Below, one piece after another: positions 9,806-16,989 of a stretch of DNA of 64,000 nucleotides. Below the pieces are notes generated by a model, which worked only from the letters and a program-made list of their open reading frames with translations, did no database searches and was not told where the DNA came from. This stretch comes from Sphingomonas japonica (GTDB lineage: Bacteria > Pseudomonadota > Alphaproteobacteria > Sphingomonadales > Sphingomonadaceae), in assembly GCF_006346325.1 (NCBI RefSeq), contig NZ_VDYR01000001.1:2195501-2259500 (forward strand). The letters are read 5' to 3'. Within the stretch, counting starts at the first letter, position 1. The number at the start of each line of letters is the position of its first letter. Position numbers and translations under genes: made by a program.

Positions 9806-10683
9806 GCCGCGGCCGCGACCCGCTCGCCAGTCTCGGCGGGCCGCCGGGCGATCTCGTCGGCCCAGTGCAGGATTTCCATGCGACCGTCGAAATGTTCGAC
9901 CAGCGCGGTGCAGCCCTCGACCCAGTCGCCGTCGTTATAATAGGCTATGCCGTCGATCATGCGGTGATCGGCGGTGTGGATGTGCCCGGCGATGACGCCG
10001 TCGACGCCGCGGCTCTTCGCCTCGTGCGCGACGATCTCCTCGAAGTTGGAGATGAACTCGACCGCGTTCTTGACCTTGTGCTTGGCGTATTTGCTGAGCG
10101 ACCAATAAGGCAGCTTGAGCGCGCGCCGGTACAGATTGACCCAGCGGTTGAGCGTCATCATCGCGTGATAAGCGAAGTCGCCGGCATGCGCGAGCCAGCG
10201 GTGCGACAACGTGATCGCGTCGAATTCGTCGCCGTGCAGGACCAGCAGCCGGCGGCCGTCAACCGTGGTGTGGATCGCCTGGCGCTTGATCTTGACCCCG
10301 CCGAAATCGAGCCCGGTGAACTGGCGGAACATCTCGTCGTGATTGCCGGGGATATAGACGATGCGCGTGCCCCGTTTGGCGCGCTTCATGATCCGCCAGA
10401 CGATGTCGTTGTGGCTTGCTGGCCAATAGAATTTCTTCTTGAGCTGCCATCCGTCGAAGATATCGCCGACCAGGTACATCTTCTCGCTGTCGACATGGTC
10501 AAGAAAGTCGATCAGCATCTCGGCATTGCAGCCGCGCGTGCCGAGATGGACGTCGCTGATCCAGATGGTGCGATATTGCCGCCGCCCGGCGATCTCCGCT
10601 TCGGGCAGCGACGGCCGCGACGCCGCAAACGTCGCCAAGTCGGTGATGTCGCCGGTGAACGGAAAGGTGGTGACTGCGCCCAT
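9802..10683 (-). CDS. LpxH-like metallophosphoesterase (UDP-2,3-diacylglucosamine diphosphatase family)
   Basis: 293 residues with the full calcineurin-like metal site: SDVHLG near 44, GDIFDGW near 73, GNHDE near 112, and GHIHTADH near 235. This is the COG2908/LpxH-related branch, which cleaves the diphosphate of UDP-diacylglucosamine in lipid A synthesis. It is about 50 residues longer than classical LpxH (about 240), with extra N- and C-terminal parts, and resembles the group often annotated as UDP-2,3-diacylglucosamine diphosphatase next to a GT4 gene. The ATG at 10683 has a GAGGA site upstream. Given the coupled glycosyltransferase, a glycolipid substrate other than the lipid A precursor is possible. 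Confidence 0.82.
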   Translation of the reverse strand: MGAVTTFPFTGDITDLATFAASRPSLPEAEIAGRRQYRTIWISDVHLGTRGCNAEMLIDFLDHVDSEKMYLVGDIFDGWQLKKKFYWPASHNDIVWRIMKRAKRGTRIVYIPGNHDEMFRQFTGLDFGGVKIKRQAIHTTVDGRRLLVLHGDEFDAITLSHRWLAHAGDFAYHAMMTLNRWVNLYRRALKLPYWSLSKYAKHKVKNAVEFISNFEEIVAHEAKSRGVDGVIAGHIHTADHRMIDGIAYYNDGDWVEGCTALVEHFDGRMEILHWADEIARRPAETGERVAAAA

Positions 10684-10748
10684 CGTCTTGGATCCTCGTG
10701 CGGATTTGCTGACCGACGCGCCTATGCAGGCGGAATGTTACAACCCGA

Positions 10749-10777
10749 ATCGTAGCATTGTCTTGCCACCGTCACAA
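10749..10777 (-). promoter_or_regulatory. Predicted sigma-70 promoter of the phosphoesterase/GT4 operon
   Basis: Read on the minus strand, TTGTGA (10777-10772) and TACGAT (10754-10749) are separated by 17 bases, about 65 bases before the ATG at 10683. Sequence-based prediction only. Confidence 0.4.
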
Positions 10778-10831
10778 TCGCGCGTCGTTTGGAGCTTGGC
10801 GCAAGCGCTAATCTCAGGCGGCGCCGGCCCA

Positions 10832-10883
10832 CTCCCCCTCCCGACCACCCAGCAGCTTACGTGTGGGTGGTCGGGAAGGGGAG
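10832..10883. repeat. Long inverted repeat (20-bp arms, one mismatch)
   Basis: Arms at 10832-10851 and 10864-10883 pair over 20 positions with a single C/A mismatch around a 12-base loop. The element lies 19 bases beyond the stop of the minus-strand oxidoreductase and upstream of the phosphoesterase promoter. It could terminate the oxidoreductase transcript, but no T-run follows on either strand. The CTCCCC..GGGGAG ends resemble dispersed intergenic repeats. Confidence 0.7.
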
Positions 10884-10902
10884 CGGACATGCGACGCCGA
10901 TC

Positions 10903-11901
10903 TCAGTCGATCGTCAGCACGATCTTGCCGACATGCCCGCCGTCTTCCATCCGCGCGTGCGCCTTGGCGGCGTCGGCGAGCGGGAATGTGGTGTCGATCA
11001 GCGGCTTCAACCGGCCCTGCACGACGAACGGCCACACCGCCGTTGCCAGTTCGTCGGCGACCAGCGCCTTGAACTCGGCCGAGCGCGGGCGGAGTGTCGA
11101 TCCGGTCAGCGTCAGACGGCGGCGCATTATGTCGAAGATCGGGATCGTCGCCTGCGCCCCGCCCTGCACCGCTATCGACACATGGCGCCCGTCATCGGCA
11201 AGGCATTTGAGGTTGCGCGGCACATAATCGCCGCCGACCATATCGAGCACTACCGCGACGCCCTTGCCGCCGGTGATCGCGGCGACGCGCTCGACGAAGT
11301 CCTCGGCGCGGTAGTCGATCGCGTGATCCGCGCCGTGCGCCAGCGCGGCGGAAACCTTGTCTGGCGATCCGGCGGTGACGATGATCGTGATCCCGAACAG
11401 CCCGGCCAGGCTGATCGCCATGGTGCCGATCCCCGACGTGCCGCCGTGGACCAGAACCGTGTCACCCTCCGCCGCAAAGCCGCGCTCGAACAGGTTGGTC
11501 CACACGGTGAAGAGCGTCTCGGGCAGTGCCGCCGCCTCGATCATCGTGATCGCCGGCGGCACCGGCAGGCACTGGCCAAGCGGGGCGACGGCGTATTGCG
11601 CATAGCCGCCCCCCGCCAGCAACGCGCAGACCCGCTGGCCGAGTTGCTCGCGCGCCACGCCCTCACCGACCGCGACGATCGTGCCGGAAACTTCGAGGCC
11701 GGGGATCGACGGTGCTCCGGGCGGAGGCGGATAGCCGCCCTTTCGCTGCAGGATGTCGGGGCGGTTTATCCCGGCGGCAGAGACCGCGATCAGCACTTCA
11801 CCCGCCGCTGGCCGCGGCACCGCGCGCTCGGTCGGCACCAGCACCTCCGGCCCGCCCGCAGTATCGGGATCGATCGCCATCATCCGGTCCGGCAAATTCA
11901 T
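10903..11901 (-). CDS. NAD(P)H-quinone oxidoreductase, zinc-independent MDR family
   Basis: 332 residues. The N-terminal GroES-like fold carries AAGINRPDILQRKGGYPPPPG (a PIG3/quinone reductase signature) near 46-66, and the Rossmann segment carries VHGGTSGIGT near 147-156. There are no catalytic zinc cysteines, so this is the quinone oxidoreductase branch (E. coli Qor/human TP53I3-like), reducing quinones or enones with NADPH in the cytosol. The ATG at 11901 follows GGGGGCG; later in-frame ATGs at 11883 and 11880 are possible. Single gene with a long hairpin downstream. The 250 bases between it and the next gene (11902-12151) contain no recognisable gene. Confidence 0.88.
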   Translation of the reverse strand: MNLPDRMMAIDPDTAGGPEVLVPTERAVPRPAAGEVLIAVSAAGINRPDILQRKGGYPPPPGAPSIPGLEVSGTIVAVGEGVAREQLGQRVCALLAGGGYAQYAVAPLGQCLPVPPAITMIEAAALPETLFTVWTNLFERGFAAEGDTVLVHGGTSGIGTMAISLAGLFGITIIVTAGSPDKVSAALAHGADHAIDYRAEDFVERVAAITGGKGVAVVLDMVGGDYVPRNLKCLADDGRHVSIAVQGGAQATIPIFDIMRRRLTLTGSTLRPRSAEFKALVADELATAVWPFVVQGRLKPLIDTTFPLADAAKAHARMEDGGHVGKIVLTID

Positions 11902-12151
11902 CGTCGCGCCCCCAAGCCGCCCTGAGCAATCGTGCGCCTCCGGCGCGACGTCAAGCAGCCAAATTCCGCCCGTGGCTTGTCGTACCATCGGTACGCCAGC
12001 AATCCAGCGGGGCGAAGCGATCGATCCGCGACAGCCGTTCGCCGGCCAAGGTCGGCGCATGCAGTCCGGGACACAGAGGTTCGGACTGTTCGAAGGGCTA
12101 GCTACCGCGCCGACGCTTGACTTCGTGCCGCGCGCGTTCGACCTTCGGCAT

Positions 12152-12349
12152 ATGGACGCCGATGACTCGCTCCCGCGGCGCAGCAACGATCCATTGCCGT
12201 TGCTGATCGCCCAGGACCTCGCCCCGCTCTCGGTCGAGGAATGCGAAGCGCGGATCGCCGCGCTCGAGGCGGAAGTCGCACGCACGCGCACGCATCTGCA
12301 ACGGGCCGTTAACCATCGCGCAACCGCCGACGCGTTATTCCGGCAGTGA
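12152..12349 (+). CDS. DUF1192 small protein
   Basis: 65 residues of a short alphaproteobacterial family: an acidic/basic N-terminus (MDADDSLPRR), then LSVEECEARIAALEAEVARTR, a short coiled-coil helix, and a conserved C-terminus ATADALFR. No function is known. Size and the C-terminal motif agree with DUF1192 (usually 55-65 residues), which supports the start at 12152; the frame is open further upstream without conserved features. Located 138 bases before clpA. Confidence 0.72.
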   Translation: MDADDSLPRRSNDPLPLLIAQDLAPLSVEECEARIAALEAEVARTRTHLQRAVNHRATADALFRQ

Positions 12350-12487
12350 CAGGCATCGCACCGCCGCCGGGCCGCCATCGCGGCCACGACCGGTGCGGAG
12401 CAGCGACGCTTGATGCCGGGCGCCCGGCTTCCGACATAGGGTGTGCGGGCCGCCCGTTCCCTGCCGCCCGCCTGGAGAAGTAATCCC

Positions 12488-14809
12488 ATGCCGTCCTTTG
12501 CATCCGCGCTCGAATCCACGCTCCACAAGGCGCTCGAAGCTGCGTCGGTGCGGCGCCACGAATATGCGACGCTCGAACATCTGTTGCTGGCGCTGGTCGA
12601 TGACGAGCACGCGTCCAAGGTGATGGGCTCGTGCGGCGTCGATCTCGGTGAACTCAAGGCGACCGTCGCGCAGTATCTTGATAGTGAACTCGATGCGCTC
12701 AAGGTCGAGAACGCCACCGACCCGTCGCCCACCAGCGGCTTCCAGCGCGTCGTCCAGCGCGCGATCCTGCACGTCCAGTCGTCGGGCCGCGACGAGGTCA
12801 CCGGCGCCAACGTGCTGGTCGCACTGTTTTCCGAGCGCGAGAGCTATGCCGTCTATTTCCTGCAGCAGCAGGACATGAGCCGCCTCGACGCGGTATCGTA
12901 TATCAGCCACGGAGTCGGCAAGGGCGGCACACCGTCTGAAGCGCGTGAGGTCAAGGGCGCCGAAGAGGAAAAGCCCGCCAAGGCCGACGCAAAGGGCAAG
13001 GGCGAAAGTGCGCTCAAGCAATTCTGCGTCGATCTCAACGAAAAGGCGAAGTCGGGCAAGATCGATCCGCTGATCGGGCGCGGTCCCGAAGTCGATCGCA
13101 CCGTCCAGATCCTGTGCCGCCGCTCGAAGAACAATCCGCTCTACGTCGGCGATCCCGGCGTCGGCAAGACTGCGATCGCCGAGGGCCTAGCGCGCAAGAT
13201 CGTCGAGGGCGACGTCCCCGAAGTGCTGTTGCCCGCCGTCATCTATTCGCTCGACATGGGCGCTCTGCTCGCCGGCACGCGCTACCGCGGCGATTTCGAA
13301 GAGCGGTTGAAGCAGGTCGTGACCGAGCTCGAGAAGCTTCCGCACGCCGTCCTGTTCATCGACGAGATCCATACGGTGATCGGCGCGGGCGCGACCAGCG
13401 GCGGGGCGATGGACGCGTCGAACCTCCTGAAGCCGGCTTTGTCGGGTGGAACGATCCGCTGCATCGGCTCGACTACCTACAAGGAATTCCGCAACCATTT
13501 CGAAAAGGATCGCGCATTGCTGCGCCGGTTCCAGAAGATCGACGTCAACGAGCCGACGATCGAGGACACGATCAAGATCCTCGCCGGGCTGCGCTCGGCA
13601 TTCGAGGGGCATCACAGCGTCAAATATACCCCCGACGCGATCAAGTCGGCGGTCGAGCTGTCGGCGCGCTACATCAACGACCGCAAGCTGCCCGACAAGG
13701 CGATCGACGTGATCGACGAGGTCGGCGCGATGCAGATGCTGGTCGCGCCCAGCAAGCGCAAGAAGACGATCACGGCCAGGGAGATCGAAGCGGTGATCGC
13801 GACGATGGCGCGCATCCCGCCGAAATCGGTGTCCACCGACGATACCAAGGCGCTCGCCAATCTCGACACCGACCTCAAGCGCGTGGTGTTCGGACAGGAC
13901 AAGGCGATCGAAGTGCTGTCGTCGGCGATCAAGCTCAGCCGCGCAGGCCTGCGCGAACCCGACAAGCCGATCGGCAACTACCTGTTCTCCGGCCCGACCG
14001 GCGTCGGCAAGACCGAAGTCGCCAAGCAGTTGGCAGAGATCATGGGCATTCCGCTCCAGCGCTTCGACATGTCGGAATATATGGAACGGCATTCGGTCAG
14101 CCGCCTGATCGGTGCGCCTCCGGGGTATGTCGGCTACGACCAGGGCGGCCTCCTGACCGATGCCGTCGATCAGCAGCCGCATTCGGTGCTGCTGCTCGAC
14201 GAGATCGAAAAGGCGCATCCCGACCTATTCAACATCCTGTTGCAGGTGATGGATAACGGCAAGCTGACCGACCACCACGGCAAGACCGTCGATTTCAGGA
14301 ACATCATCCTGATCATGACGACCAATGCCGGGGCCAGCGACATGGCCAAGGAATCGATCGGCTTCGGCCAGATCGATCGCGAGGACGTGCAGGAGGAAGC
14401 GGTCAAAAAGCTGTTCACGCCGGAATTCCGCAACCGCCTCGATGCGATCGTGCCGTTCGCCTATCTGCCACCCGAAGTGGTCGAGCGCGTGGTCGACAAG
14501 TTCATCCTCCAGCTCGAACTGCAGCTGGCCGATCGCGGCGTGCACATCCGGCTCGACGACGAGGCCAAGGCGTGGCTGACCGAGCGCGGCTATGACAAGC
14601 TGTACGGCGCGCGACCGATGGGCCGCCTGATCCAGGAGAAGATCAAGCAGCCGCTCGCCGAGGAACTGCTGTTCGGCAAGCTGGTCCATGGCGGCGAGGT
14701 CAATGTCGGACTCAAGGACAATGCCCTGACGTTCGAGGTCACGCCTGCCGCGCCCAAGAAGCCGCGCAAGAAGGGTGGCAAGAAGGCTGCGGCGCAGGGC
14801 GCCGAGTAG
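12488..14809 (+). CDS. clpA: ATP-dependent Clp protease ATP-binding subunit ClpA
   Basis: 773 residues with the ClpA domain order: N-domain with paired Clp repeats (1-145), a charged linker, D1 with Walker A GDPGVGKT at 221-228, and D2 with GPTGVGKT at 502-509. The DEIHTVIGAGATSGGAMDA loop and the absence of the ClpB middle coiled coil identify ClpA. ClpA unfolds substrates and feeds them to ClpP; N-end-rule substrates arrive through ClpS. clpS is not next to it here. The C-terminus is Lys-rich (KKPRKKGGKK). The start is set by GGAGAAG at 12474; an upstream in-frame ATG at 12443 lacks family similarity. Confidence 0.95.
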   Translation: MPSFASALESTLHKALEAASVRRHEYATLEHLLLALVDDEHASKVMGSCGVDLGELKATVAQYLDSELDALKVENATDPSPTSGFQRVVQRAILHVQSSGRDEVTGANVLVALFSERESYAVYFLQQQDMSRLDAVSYISHGVGKGGTPSEAREVKGAEEEKPAKADAKGKGESALKQFCVDLNEKAKSGKIDPLIGRGPEVDRTVQILCRRSKNNPLYVGDPGVGKTAIAEGLARKIVEGDVPEVLLPAVIYSLDMGALLAGTRYRGDFEERLKQVVTELEKLPHAVLFIDEIHTVIGAGATSGGAMDASNLLKPALSGGTIRCIGSTTYKEFRNHFEKDRALLRRFQKIDVNEPTIEDTIKILAGLRSAFEGHHSVKYTPDAIKSAVELSARYINDRKLPDKAIDVIDEVGAMQMLVAPSKRKKTITAREIEAVIATMARIPPKSVSTDDTKALANLDTDLKRVVFGQDKAIEVLSSAIKLSRAGLREPDKPIGNYLFSGPTGVGKTEVAKQLAEIMGIPLQRFDMSEYMERHSVSRLIGAPPGYVGYDQGGLLTDAVDQQPHSVLLLDEIEKAHPDLFNILLQVMDNGKLTDHHGKTVDFRNIILIMTTNAGASDMAKESIGFGQIDREDVQEEAVKKLFTPEFRNRLDAIVPFAYLPPEVVERVVDKFILQLELQLADRGVHIRLDDEAKAWLTERGYDKLYGARPMGRLIQEKIKQPLAEELLFGKLVHGGEVNVGLKDNALTFEVTPAAPKKPRKKGGKKAAAQGAE

Positions 14810-14816
14810 AATCGCA

Positions 14817-14846
14817 GCGGGCGGCTCCATACGCGGTGCCGCCCGC
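14817..14846 (+). terminator. Hairpin downstream of clpA
   Basis: A perfect 9-bp GC stem (GCGGGCGGC at 14817-14825, GCCGCCCGC at 14838-14846) with a 12-base loop starts 8 bases after the clpA stop. No T-run follows, so termination is plausible but not certain. Confidence 0.5.
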
Positions 14847-14940
14847 CGATCGATTACGCGACGATTGAACCGCCGACCCCGGCATATCGCGCCGCGCGAC
14901 GGTTTACCGACTATTTGCCATTCCCCAGTACACCATCGCC

Positions 14941-16641
14941 ATGACGTTCGGGGGAATGGTTTGGCATATCCGGCTGGGGCTGGTGATGGCCGCGGCGGGT
15001 ATATTGCTGGCAATTGCGCCTCCGGCGTCGGCGCAGGCCTGGTCGGTGGGCGAACCGGTTGCGCTGTGCGTACGCCCCGACCGCGGCGAAAGCCCCCGCG
15101 AGATTCTGGCTCGTCCGACGGGGTTCGACTGCGATCCCGACCAGCGCAAGCATGGCCCGGGCGATTTCTGGGCAATCTCGCCACCGCTTCGCACCGTAGC
15201 TACGCCGGACAATGCGCTGCGCATTCGTACCGCCAGCCTGTGGCAGGGACGCCAGACGCTATACGCGCAGCACGCCGACGGCACGATCCGCGCTTTTCCC
15301 ACTTCCGACGCCGCCGCGAGCCGCCGACTGCAGCTTGGCGCGCTGTTTGAGTTCGCGTTTCCTGCCGATGCGCCGCCAGTTACAAGGCTGTTGTGGCAGG
15401 TCGAGGATACGCCCAACCTGCGCGGCGTCGTGTTGGGCGCGCGGATCGGCAGCGCCGCGGCCAGCGAACGCGCCAACCTGACGATGGCGGCGATCTACGC
15501 CTGCTTCGTCGGGCTGTGCCTGGCATTGCTGATCTATAACCTGGCCATGTGGGGCGCGCTGCGGCATCGCTTCCTGCTTGCCTATTGCACGATGGTGGCC
15601 GCGTTGCTGGTCTACGCCGTGTCGTCTTCGGCTGCACTCAGCTGGATGCTCCCGGATATTCCCAACACGATGCGGCTGCGGATCAACTACATGACGCTGT
15701 CGCTGGCGGCGATCGCGGCATTGTTCTTCGCGCGCAGCTTTTTCGAAGCACGCATCTTCAATCGCCGGCTGCAGACGCTGGTGACCGCGGTTTCCGCGCT
15801 CGTCCTCGCCGGCGGGATCGGCATGCTCGTCACGCCCGATGCCACGATCGGTGCCGCCGACCGCTTCTATTCGATCGCCTTTCTGAGCGTGCCGCTGGCA
15901 GTGATCCCGATCCTGTGGCGGGCATGGCGCGAGCGCAGCAGCTATCTGTGGCTGTTCGGGCTGGCCTGGGCAGCGCCGATCGCGATGGCAGTCGCGCGCG
16001 CGCTGCACAATATCGGCGTGCTTCCGTGGAATTTCTGGCTCGACAATTCGACGATCCTGGCCATGGCGGTCGAAGCGATGCTGTCGAGCCTCGCGATCGC
16101 CTATCGCATCCGCCTGATCAGCCGCGAGCGCGATCACGCGGTCGAACAGGAATTACGCACCAGGCTGCTCGCCGAGACCGACCCGCTGACCGGCCTGCTC
16201 AACCGCCGTGCCCTGTTGTCGCGCGCGATCGGACGGGCCGGAGAGCAGGTGCTGCTGCTCGTCGACATCGACCATTTCAAGCGCGTCAACGAAGTCGTCG
16301 GGCATGACGGCGGGGACGAAGTGCTCCAGGCATTCGCGAACCAACTGGCCGCGGCGGTTCCGGCGAGCGGGCTGGTCGCACGCATCGGCGGCGAGGAATT
16401 CGCGATCGTCACGCATCTGGTGGACGCGCCCGAGCCCGATCGCCTGCTCGAGCGGCTGCGCGGTGCGACAATGCCGTTCGACCTGTCCGTCACCGCCAGC
16501 ATCGGCGCCTGTGTCGGGCCGCTCGCCAGCGACATAGATTGGAAGCAACTCTATCGATGCGCAGACCGGGCATTGTTCGAAGCCAAGGCGGGTGGCCGCA
16601 ACCGGGCGGGGCGCACGGGACGGCTGGCGGCGATCGCATAA
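14941..16641 (+). CDS. 7TMR-DISM membrane diguanylate cyclase (GGDEF)
   Basis: 566 residues: a signal peptide (ending near ASAQA, residue 33), an extracytoplasmic 7TMR-DISM extracellular domain (about 35-170), about seven transmembrane helices (about 180-395) with the family's NLAMW pattern, and a C-terminal GGDEF domain with TDPLTGLLNRRAL near 416 and the active site GGEEF at 483-487. It should make cyclic di-GMP from GTP in response to an external ligand. The inhibitory I-site (RxxD five residues before GGEEF) is replaced by PASG, so product inhibition is probably lost. The ATG at 14941 lies in the loop between inverted repeats (CCATTCCCC/GGGGAATGG). An ATG at 14956 is an alternative start. 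Confidence 0.9.
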   Translation: MTFGGMVWHIRLGLVMAAAGILLAIAPPASAQAWSVGEPVALCVRPDRGESPREILARPTGFDCDPDQRKHGPGDFWAISPPLRTVATPDNALRIRTASLWQGRQTLYAQHADGTIRAFPTSDAAASRRLQLGALFEFAFPADAPPVTRLLWQVEDTPNLRGVVLGARIGSAAASERANLTMAAIYACFVGLCLALLIYNLAMWGALRHRFLLAYCTMVAALLVYAVSSSAALSWMLPDIPNTMRLRINYMTLSLAAIAALFFARSFFEARIFNRRLQTLVTAVSALVLAGGIGMLVTPDATIGAADRFYSIAFLSVPLAVIPILWRAWRERSSYLWLFGLAWAAPIAMAVARALHNIGVLPWNFWLDNSTILAMAVEAMLSSLAIAYRIRLISRERDHAVEQELRTRLLAETDPLTGLLNRRALLSRAIGRAGEQVLLLVDIDHFKRVNEVVGHDGGDEVLQAFANQLAAAVPASGLVARIGGEEFAIVTHLVDAPEPDRLLERLRGATMPFDLSVTASIGACVGPLASDIDWKQLYRCADRALFEAKAGGRNRAGRTGRLAAIA

Positions 16642-16721
16642 TCACGCTACGGCCGTGATCGTTCATCGCGGCGACAGCTTCGTAGGCGTAACGATCTCCA
16701 GACTCAAGGCGGGATTTGGCA

Positions 16722-16922
16722 ATGCGAGACCGCAGAATCGCCATGACGTTGATCGCGGTGGTGCTGCTCGCGCTGGTGGCGCGTCATCCTTCCGCCGATA
16801 TCCGTATTCTGGCGCATGATGCCGGTGATCCGTCGCCGCGCCGCGTGCAGGCGGCAATGGACATGGGCATCGCCGCGGTTTCCGTGCTGGTGACGTGGAC
16901 TGCACGGCGCGCGCTCGATTGA
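16722..16922 (+). CDS. Small hypothetical membrane protein
   Basis: 66 residues with an N-terminal hydrophobic segment (TLIAVVLLALVA, about 9-20) and a second weak one near 48-60, preceded by AAGGCGGG about 12 bases before the ATG. No family recognised. It lies between the diguanylate cyclase and the acyl-CoA synthetase on the same strand. Codon use resembles real genes of the region, but it is short enough to be fortuitous. Confidence 0.45.
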   Translation: MRDRRIAMTLIAVVLLALVARHPSADIRILAHDAGDPSPRRVQAAMDMGIAAVSVLVTWTARRALD

Positions 16923-16954
16923 GGCCATGTCCGCGCGCTGCGCTTGACTCAGGA

Positions 16955-16989
16955 TTGACGCGCGCGGGGCGTTGCTTACACTTGTGTAA
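16955..16989 (+). promoter_or_regulatory. Promoter and palindromic operator abutting the acyl-CoA synthetase start
   Basis: TTGACG (16955-16960), a 16-base spacer and TACACT (16977-16982) form a plausible sigma-70 promoter. The -10 overlaps an inverted repeat, TTACAC (16976-16981) and GTGTAA (16984-16989), with two central bases, and the ATG follows at 16990. Transcription would begin at or next to the start codon, implying a leaderless mRNA. A repressor bound to the palindrome would block RNA polymerase directly. The regulator is unknown. Confidence 0.45.

Noticed and set aside
12416..12427. CCGGGCGCCCGG palindrome upstream of clpA as a heat-shock operator
   Set aside because: GC palindromes are frequent in this genome and I could not find a convincing RpoH promoter or HrcA-type CIRCE element beside it.
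11902..12810. Possible long N-terminal extension of the quinone oxidoreductase across clpA and DUF1192
   Set aside because: The extension is antisense to DUF1192 and the start of clpA and has no similarity to the family; the MDR fold begins at 11901.
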